A stretch of DNA of 64,000 nucleotides. Origin: an uncultured Streptomyces sp. (GTDB lineage: Bacteria > Actinomycetota > Actinomycetes > Streptomycetales > Streptomycetaceae). Positions 1 to 7,395 of this stretch are shown piece by piece. Both the position numbers and the translations under genes were made by a program. The DNA is taken from contig NZ_CANLBS010000012.1 of NCBI RefSeq assembly GCF_947488945.1, positions 62,001 through 126,000 of the forward strand. The letters run 5' to 3'. Within the stretch, counting starts at the first letter, position 1. Every line of letters starts with the position of its first letter. The notes below the pieces were generated by a model. The model worked only from the letters and a program-made list of their open reading frames with translations, was not told the origin of the DNA and did no database searches.

Positions 1-521
1 TGGACCACCTCGCGGCGCTCGGGCACCGGCGCATCGCTCTCATCTCGGCGCCCGGCAGCAAGAACGGCCAGTGGAAGAAGACCCCCGAGATCGCCCTCAC
101 CGAGGGATACCTGGAGGCGATGGAGCGGCACGGGCTGCGCGAGCACGCGCAGGTGCTGCCCACCGCCTACACCGACGAGGGCGGATACGCCGCCGGCATG
201 CGCCTGCTGGCCAGCCCCGAACCCCCGACCGCCGTCATGGCCGGAGCCGACGTCGCCGCGCTCGGCGTCTACCGCGCCGCACACCAACTGGGACTGCGCA
301 TCCCCGAGGACGTCTCGCTGGTGGGCTACAACAACACCGCCGTCGCCGCACTGGCCCCCGTCCAGCTGACCAGCGTCGACCAGGCCGGCCACACCATGGG
401 CGCGTCGGCCGCGAAGATGCTGATCGAGCGGGTCGAGGGGCAGCGGGACCGCGCCATGCAGACCACCATGACCCCCCGCCTCATCGTCCGCCGCAGCACC
501 TCCGCACCGGCCGCCCCCTGA
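1..521 (+). CDS. LacI-family transcriptional regulator, C-terminal part (5' end outside window)
   Basis: The reading frame is open from base 3 to the stop at 519-521 and has no start inside the window, so only about 172 C-terminal residues are seen. The first residues carry the LGHRRIALIS signature at the beginning of the periplasmic-binding-like sensor domain of LacI/GalR repressors, and the end carries the IPEDVSLVGYNN strand and the usual TSVDQ hinge toward the dimer interface. The DNA-binding domain must lie upstream. Such proteins repress sugar-uptake operons, but the ligand and target cannot be judged because the neighbours on that side are missing and the downstream DNA is decayed. Confidence 0.9.
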   Translation, partial: DHLAALGHRRIALISAPGSKNGQWKKTPEIALTEGYLEAMERHGLREHAQVLPTAYTDEGGYAAGMRLLASPEPPTAVMAGADVAALGVYRAAHQLGLRIPEDVSLVGYNNTAVAALAPVQLTSVDQAGHTMGASAAKMLIERVEGQRDRAMQTTMTPRLIVRRSTSAPAAP

Positions 522-606
522 CGGGTTGTTCCCCCTGAGGACGTTCGCCCGGCCCCGTCGCCCGATGCGCGGCTCTGGACGCGCGGCTCCGGATGGGCAT
601 CGGGCG

Positions 607-774
607 TCAGCGGTCCGCGCCGATGAGTGCCAGCCGGACGGGGTCGATGATGAGGAGGCTGGTCGCCGGGGTGTCGCCGCGTGCGATTCCCTCGACGAGG
701 CCGACCAGCTTGTCCGTGGGCCGCGCCGGGACCGTGGTCAGCCAGTTCCGCACCGGTATCTCCGCACCGGCCAT
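607..774 (-). CDS. small hypothetical protein or gene remnant (55 aa)
   Basis: An ATG-started frame of 55 residues beginning MAGAEIPVRNWLTTVPARP and ending LIIDPVRLALIGADR. The composition looks protein-like, with no repeats and an alternation of hydrophobic and charged residues, but I do not recognise the family. It lies head-to-head with the SUKH remnant at 818 inside a decayed region, so it may be a fragment of a longer lost gene rather than a working gene. No good ribosome binding site was seen. Confidence 0.25.
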   Translation of the reverse strand: MAGAEIPVRNWLTTVPARPTDKLVGLVEGIARGDTPATSLLIIDPVRLALIGADR

Positions 775-817
775 GAGGCAGTCGTCCCGCCCATCGTCCT
801 GCCCTACGGTTGCCCGC

Positions 818-1200
818 ATGCCTGTCGAAGAGAACACCGGCCCCGCCCGCCTCGAGGCGGCATGGCGGAACATCACCGCATGGCTCGCCGAACACGCACC
901 CCTCTCGCACGCCTCACTCCTGCCGCCCGCCACCGAGGCTGAGATCGAGCGCGCCGACACGCTTCTCAGCGATCGCCTCGGCTTTCAACTTCCCTCTGAG
1001 CTGCGTCAGTTGTGGCAACTGTGCGGTGGTGTGGAGCACCAGGACATCGAGGCCGACGAGCAGGGCGAGGTCTTCTCCGGGGGCGTTCTTCCCGGACGGG
1101 CTGCTTCTCTCACCGGCCAAGGCGCTGGGGCCGCGCCTTCCCGGGCCCGGGACGAAGGACTTCTGGGGCGCCGAGGTGGAACCCGGAACGTCTTGATGAA
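818..1200 (+). pseudogene. SUKH (SMI1/KNR4) family protein, frameshifted remnant
   Basis: The first about 90 residues, starting MPVEENTGPARLEAAWRNI, match the N-terminal pattern of SMI1/KNR4 proteins: W-x2-I-x2-WL, then LLPPATEAEIERAD, then LPSELRQLWQLCGG. After the acidic GEVFSGG segment the family pattern jumps to another frame near 1085, where FFPDGLLLSPAKAL corresponds to the usual FLPDG.LLSP block, and that frame stops at about 1196. The conserved C-terminal part is absent. Proteins of this superfamily often act as immunity proteins against polymorphic toxins, but no toxin gene lies nearby. The call as a frameshifted pseudogene rests on pattern memory only. Confidence 0.55.
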
Positions 1201-1264
1201 TGTCGGATCGGTGAACCCGAACTTGTTCATCGATCCGGAGTTGACCTTCAGCGACATCGATGAC

Positions 1265-1490
1265 CGGCCGCAGTTTTCTGCGAACGTCGGGGGCGTCGTA
1301 GCGGGTGTCGACCGGGGAGCCGAGGAGCTGCCGGGTCAGGCACGGGTCCCCAGGCGCGATCCCGGCCTCCTCCTCCACCTCGCGCAGCGCCGCGGCGAGC
1401 AGTCCGGTCAGGTCGTCTCGCTCGCCGGGGTGGCGGCCGAGGTACGTCTCGACGGTCTCACGGACCGAGGAAGAGCGGGGGGCATGAGCG
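1265..1490 (-). pseudogene. NUDIX hydrolase remnant with the middle missing
   Basis: Read on the minus strand, one frame gives VRETVETYLGRHPGERDDL, an N-terminal pattern of a common actinobacterial NUDIX family, followed directly by LAAALREVEEEAGIAPGD and CLTRQLLGSPVDT. The REVEEEAGI part is the second half of the NUDIX box, but the first half (G-x5-E) and the preceding beta strands are absent, so the two flanks appear to be joined by an internal deletion. There is an in-frame stop just upstream and no start codon. It lies tail-to-tail with the SUKH remnant. It cannot encode a working hydrolase. Confidence 0.5.
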
Positions 1491-1934
1491 TCGTCTCACC
1501 TTCGACGGAGGGGCAGGGTGCTGCGGGGCCTGATGGGGGCGCGTGACTCGGTCGGCTCGCCGTCTCGTGATCGGGCGGCTGGGCGCCGCAGGAGGTGGGC
1601 GCAGCCTTCGGCGGGCACCCGTCCCCGGCGTAACCGTCGTTCGACGGACGTCAATGAGTTCCCGCTCGTGGAAGCGATGGTGCTGTTGCCGTGCTCAACG
1701 ACGCCGCAGCGATTTCGGACACCAGCGCTTTCGGACGGGCTGCGCACCCTGGATTGGAGCGGATCTTCGAAGGTGTGCGATGCGTCGACCCTTGCCGTGC
1801 AAGAGCACACAGCCTGCGGCTACTTGGCTGAAACGCATCTCGGCGCCGTGGGCCGGACGACTGCCCGGTCGACGGTGCCGTCGGAGCGGACAGCCTTCCG
1901 TTTTCGAAGGCGGACTTGTGAAGGCGGGGGTGTC

Positions 1935-2170
1935 GTTCTCCCTGTGGATCTGGGTGAGCGGGCCTCAGCCCAGCGGTGCACGGGTGGCCTCGGCATCCTC
2001 GTACTGCCGGTCGACACGGGCTTCGGGACCGAAGCGGTCGGACGAGATGCGCAGACGGGCGCCGGGGAGCCCGGGCGTGCATGCCGACAGTTTGCGTCGT
2101 ACAGGTTCAGGGTGACGCGGCCGTTACGGGCGTGCTCGGGTACTTCCAAGTCGTCCCGGAGGGGCGCTGC
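1935..2170 (-). pseudogene. unidentified minus-strand gene remnant with a frameshift
   Basis: On the minus strand a frame reads LRDDLEVPEHARNGRVTLNL followed by YDAN; protein-like sequence then continues in another frame as PGLPGARLRISSDRFGPEAR and ends QYEDAEATRAPLG before a stop. The switch is near 2085-2090. Both halves use codons in the normal Streptomyces way, which suggests one gene broken by a frameshift. I do not recognise the family. It could also be chance open sequence in GC-rich DNA. Confidence 0.3.
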
Positions 2171-2286
2171 GGACACGTGTGGCTCCGGAGGTGCGTGACC
2201 CTGCCGTCACCGGACACCTTCCGCAGAACGAGCGAAGGGCGAAGCCGGGGTACCCGGCTGGAATCCGCCGCCCGCGCGCGATACTG

Positions 2287-2910
2287 ATGATCATGCGCGT
2301 CGACTTCGATCCTCAGACCATGCAGTCCAGAGCCTTCTACCAGTTGCTGACCGCCGTGGTGGTGCCCCGACCCATCGCCTGGGTCTCCACCGTGGGCGCC
2401 GACGGCACCGCCAATCTCGCACCCCACTCGTTCTTCACCGTGGCGTGCGTCAACCCGCCGATCGTCCAGTTCACTTCCGTGGGCCGCAAGGACTCGCTCC
2501 GCAACATCGAGCAGACCGGCTCCTTCGTCGTGAACTTCGCCCCGGAGCACCTCTTCGAGCAGATCAACGCCACCGCCACCGACTTCCCGCCCGGCGTCAG
2601 CGAGTTCGATACCGTCGGGATCGAGGCCGAGCCGAGCCTGCGGGTCGCGCCGCCCCGGGTGGCGGGGTCGCCGGTGGCGCTCGAATGCGAACTGCACAGC
2701 ACGGTGCTGCTCGGCGACTCCACCGTGGTCTTCGGCAGGGTGGTGCACGCCGCCGTGGACGACGAGGTGCTGGTGGACGGCCACCCGGAGGTCGAGGCGC
2801 TGCGTCCGCTGACCCGGCTCGGCAAGAACGAGTGGGGCACCTTCGGCGGCGTACGCGAGATCGCGCGGGTGCCGTACGCCCGGTGGCAGAAGGATTCCGG
2901 GGCCCGTTGA
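2287..2910 (+). CDS. flavin reductase family protein (FMN-binding split barrel)
   Basis: A 207-residue protein starting MIMRVDFDPQ; ATG codons at 2287 and 2293 are both possible. The region VVPRPIAWVSTVGADGTANL and the following HSFFTVACVNPPIVQFTS is the flavin-binding pattern of the flavin-reductase-like / FMN split-barrel family, and SLRNIEQTGSFVVNF is the usual second block. Members bind FMN or FAD and either reduce free flavin with NAD(P)H for a partner monooxygenase or have unknown oxidoreductase roles. No monooxygenase gene is adjacent, so the partner is unknown. It appears monocistronic. Confidence 0.85.
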   Translation: MIMRVDFDPQTMQSRAFYQLLTAVVVPRPIAWVSTVGADGTANLAPHSFFTVACVNPPIVQFTSVGRKDSLRNIEQTGSFVVNFAPEHLFEQINATATDFPPGVSEFDTVGIEAEPSLRVAPPRVAGSPVALECELHSTVLLGDSTVVFGRVVHAAVDDEVLVDGHPEVEALRPLTRLGKNEWGTFGGVREIARVPYARWQKDSGAR

Positions 2911-2957
2911 GCGGATCGTGCGCTGCGGTTGTCAGTGCCGGGTGCGATCCTTCCGGC

Positions 2958-3224
2958 ATGGACGAGCTGATGCGGCGGCGGGTGTACGGCGCCGACCACG
3001 AGGACCCGGACCCGGGACCCCGGCCGGGTCATACCTACCGCGAACTGGTGGGCGGACCGCTGGACGGTCTGCTTCTCGACGTCACCGGCTGGTCGGAGAC
3101 GGCCCTGGCCGAGGGGGCGGCCCTGATCACCGAGATAGGGGCGTACGGTCCCGGCGGCCGCGCTGAGTACGGCCCCCGGGCAGGGGAGCCCTACCGCTGG
3201 GACTGGCGCGGCGACACGCCCTGA
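2958..3224 (+). CDS. hypothetical protein (88 aa)
   Basis: ATG-started frame beginning MDELMRRRVYGADHEDPDPG and containing HTYRELVGGPLDGLLLDVTG, then an acidic/glycine-rich C-terminus ending YRWDWRGDTP. GC third-position bias agrees with a real gene and it follows the flavin reductase by 47 bp in the same direction. The GGPLDGLLLDVTG segment resembles a short beta-hairpin motif seen in small actinobacterial proteins of unknown role. No signal peptide, membrane segment or catalytic motif is visible. Function unknown. Confidence 0.6.
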   Translation: MDELMRRRVYGADHEDPDPGPRPGHTYRELVGGPLDGLLLDVTGWSETALAEGAALITEIGAYGPGGRAEYGPRAGEPYRWDWRGDTP

Positions 3225-3320
3225 CGGCCGGGGCGCTGCCCGCCCCGCGCCGGATGCCGGGCCGGGCAAGGTGCACGGATGCCGGGCCGGGAGGTGCACG
3301 ACGCTCACTGACCGGGAGCG

Positions 3321-3545
3321 TCACGCCGCCTCGTACGAGTGCGCCCGGCCGCCGCGCCACTCGACCCACATGGGGTTGTCGAGCACCAGCTCGGGATCGT
3401 CGACCCCGGCGTTCGTGAGGAAGACCAGCACGTCGCGGTCGGAGTGGGCGAGCCCGAGTATCTCGTCGCGCCCCTCGTAGTGCACGGTCACCCGGCGGCC
3501 ACCCGACTGCGTGGGCCGGTGGATGACGATCGGTGGATTACCCAT
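3321..3545 (-). CDS. hypothetical protein (74 aa)
   Basis: Starts MGNPPIVIHRPTQSGGRRVT and includes VTVHYEGRDEILGLAHSDRD and DDPELVLDNPMWVEWRGGRA. It is basic at the N-terminus and looks like a small beta-rich soluble protein. The start was chosen as the first ATG that gives a protein without the arginine-rich shadow sequence upstream. It lies 98 bp downstream of uppP on the same strand and could be read through from it. I do not recognise a named family. Confidence 0.6.
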   Translation of the reverse strand: MGNPPIVIHRPTQSGGRRVTVHYEGRDEILGLAHSDRDVLVFLTNAGVDDPELVLDNPMWVEWRGGRAHSYEAA

Positions 3546-3643
3546 GACCCCAGGGTGCGACGGGTCGGAGCCCGTCGCACCCGATGGCCGCACCGGCCGG
3601 ACCGGAAGGCGACGACGGGCGCCGACCGGGAGGCGGGCCACGA

Positions 3644-4516
3644 TCAGCCTGCGGACTCTCCCGCGTGCGGGCTCAGCACGCCCGCTCCGACCAGGATGAA
3701 CAGCGCGATGCCCAGCAGGATGCGGTAGATCACGAAGGGCATGAAGCTCTTGGTGGAAATGAATTTCATGAACCACGAGATCACGACGTATCCCACCACG
3801 AAGGCGATCAGTGTGGCGAAGATCGTCGGGGGCCAGGAGACGTGACCCTCGCCGGCGTCCTTGAGTTCGTAGGCGCCGGAGGCCAGGACCGCGGGAATGG
3901 CGAGCAGGAAGGAGTAGCGGGCCGCCGCCTCGCGGGTGTAGCCCATCAGCAGACCGCCGCTGATGGTGGCGCCGGAGCGGGAGACGCCCGGGATCAGGGC
4001 CATCGCCTGGCAGACGCCGAAGATCAGGCCGTCCCGGATGCCCAGCTCCCGCAGCGACTTGCGCTCCTTGATGGCCCGGTGCTTGCCGCCGGTCTCGTCG
4101 CGGGCCGCCAGGCGGTCCGCGACGCCGAGGACGACGCCCATCACGATCAGGGTGGTGGCGATGAGGCGGAGATCGCGGAACGGGCCCTCGATCTGGTCCT
4201 TGAGCGTGATGCCGAGGACGCCGATCGGGATCGAGCCCACGATGACCAGCCAGCCCATCTGGGCGTCGTGGTCACCTCGCATCGAGCGGTCGGTCAGCGA
4301 GCGGAACCACGCCGACAGAATGCGGGCGATGTCCTTGCGGAAGTAGATGAGGACGGCGGTTTCCGTGCCGATCTGCGTGATGGCGGTGAACGCCGCGCCC
4401 GGGTCGTGCCATCCGGCGAAGGCTGCGGTGAGCCGCAGGTGCGCGCTGGAGGAGATCGGCAGGAACTCGGTCAGTCCCTGTACGAGGCCCAGGACGAATG
4501 ATTCGAACCAGCTCAT
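3644..4516 (-). CDS. uppP: undecaprenyl-diphosphatase UppP (BacA family)
   Basis: A 290-residue polytopic membrane protein. It removes one phosphate from undecaprenyl pyrophosphate released by cell-wall polymerases, returning the C55-P lipid carrier; overexpression gives bacitracin resistance in this family. Both signature motifs are present: EFLPISSSAHL at residues 17-27 with Glu17, Ser22-24 and His26, and PGVSRSGATISGG in the second half. Length is normal (about 270-290). The gene is co-directional with, and 185 bp downstream of, a TVP38/DedA-family gene, which makes a shared role in lipid-carrier recycling plausible. A hairpin at 4549-4579 lies between them. Confidence 0.95.
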   Translation of the reverse strand: MSWFESFVLGLVQGLTEFLPISSSAHLRLTAAFAGWHDPGAAFTAITQIGTETAVLIYFRKDIARILSAWFRSLTDRSMRGDHDAQMGWLVIVGSIPIGVLGITLKDQIEGPFRDLRLIATTLIVMGVVLGVADRLAARDETGGKHRAIKERKSLRELGIRDGLIFGVCQAMALIPGVSRSGATISGGLLMGYTREAAARYSFLLAIPAVLASGAYELKDAGEGHVSWPPTIFATLIAFVVGYVVISWFMKFISTKSFMPFVIYRILLGIALFILVGAGVLSPHAGESAG

Positions 4517-4548
4517 GGGGCGTAGGCCATCCCGGAGGTGATCATGCG

Positions 4549-4579
4549 ACGCGCCGGCGGGAGCAACCCGTCGGCGCGT
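4549..4579 (-). terminator. GC-rich stem-loop between the TVP38-like gene and uppP
   Basis: Arms ACGCGCCGGCGGG and CCCGTCGGCGCGT pair over 13 positions with one mismatch around the loop AGCAA. It lies 123 bp past the stop of the TVP38-like gene and 33 bp before the uppP start on the same strand. There is no T-run, as is usual in Streptomyces. It could end the upstream transcript or be part of the uppP leader. Confidence 0.45.
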
Positions 4580-4701
4580 GCGGAAAACGGTCGGAAAAGA
4601 TCAGAAAGGGAAGGGGTACTGCTGCCCCCGAGATCCTTTTGGGTCGCGGGCAGCGTATCGCCTGTGGGTGAACGTTCTGCCGCCTGCCCCGGCCTCAGGG
4701 C

Positions 4702-5448
4702 TCAGGACTGCTCGGCCACCGGGACCCCGGCCGGCCGGTCCCCGCCGCCCAGCCGGTGCCGTTTGCGCCAGGCGACCAGCGCCCCCGCCACCGCGGAGAG
4801 CGCGATGAACCCGGTCGCCGCGAGGAAGACGGGCGAGGTCGGTGACGCCGCCTCGCTGCCGGCGACGACGTAGGCGGCGGTATTAGGTACCGAGCCGACG
4901 CCGGTGGCCAGCAGGAACGGCGCGAAGCCCATCCGCGAGGTGGCCGCGCAGTAGTTCGCCGCGGCGAAGGGCACCCCGGGGAAGAGCCGCAGCGCCAGCA
5001 TGGAGCGGAAGCCGTGCCGGCTGAGCTGACCGTCCGCGGCCTTCATCACCCGCCCCCGCACCAGCTTGCGCAGGGCGTCCTGGCCCAGCGTGCGGCCCAG
5101 CAGGAAGGAGATGCCGGCGCCGAGGACCGTGCCCGCGACGGCCGAGGCGAGCCCCGCCTGGCTGCCGAAGAGCGCCCCCGCCGCGAGGTTCAGCAGCGGG
5201 CGCGGCACGAACGCCACCGTGCACACCCCGTACAGCAGACCGAAGAGCAGGGCGGCCGGTCCGCCGACCGACTGGGCCGGCCAGCCGGACTCCAGGAGTC
5301 TCTGGGGTTCGAACATCAAGGTCGTCGTCGCGGCGGCGAGGAGGACCGCCACGAGCAGTGAGAACCGGGACCAGGGCGACAACAGGGCCCTCGAACAGCG
5401 CAGGGCGAGACCGTGGCCGGGCCGCGCCGTGGGAACGGGTTCGAACAT
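4702..5448 (-). CDS. TVP38/TMEM64 family membrane protein (DedA-like VTT domain)
   Basis: A 248-residue protein with an N-terminal membrane segment after a basic stretch (about 25-45), then a VTT/SNARE-associated domain: ALFGSQAGLASAVAGTVLGA, FLLGRTLGQDALRKLVRGR, and the re-entrant motif RLFPGVPFAAANYCAA, followed by a glycine-rich helix and a C-terminal membrane segment ending WRKRHRLGGG. DedA/TVP38 proteins are implicated in flipping lipid phosphates, including undecaprenyl phosphate for some DedA members. Its place upstream of uppP supports such a role by inference. No Shine-Dalgarno is seen before the ATG, and a TAGTCT element about 10 bp upstream may make the mRNA leaderless. Confidence 0.85.
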   Translation of the reverse strand: MFEPVPTARPGHGLALRCSRALLSPWSRFSLLVAVLLAAATTTLMFEPQRLLESGWPAQSVGGPAALLFGLLYGVCTVAFVPRPLLNLAAGALFGSQAGLASAVAGTVLGAGISFLLGRTLGQDALRKLVRGRVMKAADGQLSRHGFRSMLALRLFPGVPFAAANYCAATSRMGFAPFLLATGVGSVPNTAAYVVAGSEAASPTSPVFLAATGFIALSAVAGALVAWRKRHRLGGGDRPAGVPVAEQS

Positions 5449-5672
5449 TTGGGGAGACTAACCGAAACGCGTGTGTGATCGCCGTAATGGGGGCGCGGTG
5501 AACACGGTGCACCCCGCCCGCGAGCCCTGCCGCCGGCCCTGCGCGGCAGATTCCGGTTCCGGCCCAGGACGTGACAGCCCCGGTGCAGGGCCGATCGTCC
5601 CCCCCCGCCTCTTCCTTTGGCGCGTTGGGCATCGAAAGCCGGGGCTGCCCCTCGCTCGCCGCAGGGACCGTG

Positions 5673-5828
5673 ATGCACGGGGATTCCGTATACGAGTTCG
5701 TGGACGCGTACGGAATTTTCCGCTCCGGATCTTCCCGCGGGATGCCCGAAGGCCCTCCGAGCACCCTTGCCGACCTCCCTGGGACCGTCGACGTGCTCGC
5801 CGCCCACGTGGCGACCCAGCACCTCTGA
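5673..5828 (+). CDS. possible small protein (51 aa), doubtful
   Basis: ATG preceded by CAGGGACCG, which could serve as a ribosome binding site. The frame reads MHGDSVYEFVDAYGIFRSGS and ends VDVLAAHVATQHL. Third codon positions are mostly G or C but less so than in neighbours, and the sequence matches no family I know. It could be chance. No alternative frame in this stretch looks better. Confidence 0.2.
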   Translation: MHGDSVYEFVDAYGIFRSGSSRGMPEGPPSTLADLPGTVDVLAAHVATQHL

Positions 5829-6037
5829 TCCGGGGGCCGGACGCGGACGGCCCGGCGGGAAAACCGTTCGACGCGGCGGCGGCGTCGGGGGCATGCTCGG
5901 CCCATGTTCCGGTACGCCTTCCCCGCAGCGCCGTCCGCAGTCGCGGACGCGCCGAAGGCTGCCGTCGTGCCCGTCGCGGCCACGCCCCTCGCGGCAGCCG
6001 TCGCAGCGGCGCCCGCCGTCCTCGGCACCACCCGAAG

Positions 6038-6084
6038 CTGACCCTCCCCCGATCGTCCGGTGGACCCCGCAAGGGGAGGGTCGG
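6038..6084 (+). promoter_or_regulatory. stem-loop in the leader of the EF-Tu gene
   Basis: GACCCTCCCC at 6040-6049 is repeated inverted as GGGGAGGGTC at 6073-6082, extended by one wobble and one C-G pair on the outside, with a 23-base loop. It ends 57 bases before the ATG. Its position fits an mRNA leader structure or an attenuator; a role is inferred only from position and strength. Confidence 0.5.
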
Positions 6085-6140
6085 CCGGATCCCGGGGTCC
6101 CTCATCGCTTCCTCCAGCTTCCGAAACCGAGGGCCGAACC

Positions 6141-7313
6141 ATGTCCAAGACCGCCTACGTGCGCACCAAGCCGCACCTCAACATCGGCACCATGGGTCAC
6201 GTCGACCACGGCAAGACCACTCTCACCGCCGCCATCACCAAGGTGCTCAGCGAGCGCGGCGGTACCACCTCCTACGTCTCCTTCGACCGGATCGACCGGG
6301 CGCCCGAGGAGGCGCGGCGCGGCATCACCATCAACCTCGCGCACGTCGAGTACGAGACCGGCACCCGGCACTACGCGCACGTCGACATGCCGGGCCACGC
6401 CGATTACGTGAAGAACATGGTCACCGGCGCCGCGCAACTCGACGGGGCGATTCTCGTGGTGTCCGCGCTCGACGGGGTCATGCCGCAGACGGCGGAGCAC
6501 GTGCTGCTGGCCCGTCAGGTCGGGGTCGACCACATCGTCGTCGCCCTGAACAAGGCCGACGCCGGCGACCCCGAGCTGACCGACCTGGTCGAACTGGAGG
6601 TGCGCGAGCTGCTGTCCGCGCACGGCTACGGCGGGGACACGGCGCCCGTCGTCCGGGTGTCGGGGCTGAAGGCGCTGGAGGGCGAGCCGCGCTGGACGGC
6701 CGCGATCGAGGGCCTGCTGGACGCGGTGGACACGTACGTGCCGACGCCGGTGCGCTACACCGGCGCGCCGTTCCTGCTGCCGGTGGAGAACGTGCTCACC
6801 ATCACCGGGCGCGGCACCGTCGTGACCGGCGCGGTCGAGCGCGGCACCGTCCGGGTGGGTGACCGGGTCTCGGTGCCGGGCGCGGACGTCGAGACGGTGG
6901 TGACGGGCCTGGAGACCTTCGGCAAGCCGATGGACTCCGCGGAGGCGGGCGACAACGTGGCCCTGCTGCTGCGCGGCGTGGAGCGCGACCGGGTCCGCCG
7001 GGGGCAGGTCGTCGCGGCGCCCGGCAGCATCACCCCGAGCCGCCGGTTCACCGCGCGGGTGTACGTGCTGTCGGCGCGCGAGGGCGGCCGCACCACCCCG
7101 GTCGCCACCGGCTACCGGCCGCAGTTCTACCTCCGCACCGCGGACGTGGTCGGGGACGTGGACCTCGGGGAGGTCGGCCCGGCGCGGCCCGGCGACACGG
7201 TCACCATGACCGTGGAACTGGGGCGCGACGTCCCGTTGGAGACCGGTCTCGGCTTCGCGATCCGTGAGGGCGGACGGACCGTCGGGGCCGGCACCGTCAC
7301 CGCGCTGCTCTGA
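6141..7313 (+). CDS. tuf: divergent elongation factor Tu (EF-Tu3-type paralogue)
   Basis: A 390-residue GTPase with all EF-Tu landmarks: GHVDHGKTT (P-loop), RGITIN (switch I), DMPGHADY (switch II), NKAD (base recognition), and C-terminal beta-barrel motifs GYRPQFYLRTADV and AIREGGRTVGAG. It delivers aminoacyl-tRNA to the ribosome in the cytoplasm. Differences from housekeeping EF-Tu are many: the switch II Cys is Met, the TGRVERG segment reads TGAVERG so the arginine equivalent to E. coli Arg230 is Ala, and the loops are shortened. No str operon (rpsL, rpsG, fus) is adjacent. This fits the accessory tuf3 genes of streptomycetes, whose expression is linked to stress or antibiotic conditions. 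ATG with no strong RBS; terminator follows. Confidence 0.92.
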   Translation: MSKTAYVRTKPHLNIGTMGHVDHGKTTLTAAITKVLSERGGTTSYVSFDRIDRAPEEARRGITINLAHVEYETGTRHYAHVDMPGHADYVKNMVTGAAQLDGAILVVSALDGVMPQTAEHVLLARQVGVDHIVVALNKADAGDPELTDLVELEVRELLSAHGYGGDTAPVVRVSGLKALEGEPRWTAAIEGLLDAVDTYVPTPVRYTGAPFLLPVENVLTITGRGTVVTGAVERGTVRVGDRVSVPGADVETVVTGLETFGKPMDSAEAGDNVALLLRGVERDRVRRGQVVAAPGSITPSRRFTARVYVLSAREGGRTTPVATGYRPQFYLRTADVVGDVDLGEVGPARPGDTVTMTVELGRDVPLETGLGFAIREGGRTVGAGTVTALL

Positions 7314-7318
7314 CGGCG

Positions 7319-7355
7319 CCCGTCCCCTCCTCCGCGCCCCGGAGGAGGGGACGGG
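7319..7355 (+). terminator. intrinsic terminator hairpin after the EF-Tu gene
   Basis: Perfect 15-bp inverted repeat: CCCGTCCCCTCCTCC (7319-7333) and GGAGGAGGGGACGGG (7341-7355), loop of 7 bases. It begins 5 bases after the stop codon. No T-run follows, which is common for Streptomyces terminators. Confidence 0.8.
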
Positions 7356-7395
7356 GCCGGTCGGGAGCGCGCCGCGGCCACCGCACAATGGTGGG

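Larger units (their letters stand above)
522..2286. other. 1.77-kb region without an intact gene; decayed coding remnants
   Basis: No frame here gives a complete protein with consistent Streptomyces third-position bias. Three stretches look like remains of genes: a SUKH-like frame on the plus strand (818-1200), a NUDIX-like piece on the minus strand (about 1265-1490), and a minus-strand frame broken by a frameshift (about 1935-2170). A further small minus frame (607-774) may be a tail of another lost gene. Codon bias changes frame repeatedly, as expected for drifting pseudogenes. No transposase remnant or flanking repeat was recognised that would explain the decay. Confidence 0.7.
5449..6140. 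other. intergenic region upstream of the EF-Tu gene (692 bp)
   Basis: Divergent promoter region for the TVP38-like gene and the EF-Tu paralogue. It holds one doubtful small frame (5673-5828) and a strong inverted repeat close to the EF-Tu start (6038-6084). The remainder shows no coding bias, repeat or RNA gene that I can identify. For an EF-Tu gene such a long non-coding leader is notable. Confidence 0.6.

Noticed and set aside
1180..1257. Less GC-rich minus-strand frame MSLKVNSGSMNKFGFTDPTF
   Set aside because: Its composition differs from the neighbours, but it is short, lies across the SUKH remnant and matches nothing I know.
4538..4873. Plus-strand small frame after uppP
   Set aside because: It overlaps the TVP38-type gene on the other strand and shows no family pattern; the stem-loop at 4549-4579 lies inside it.
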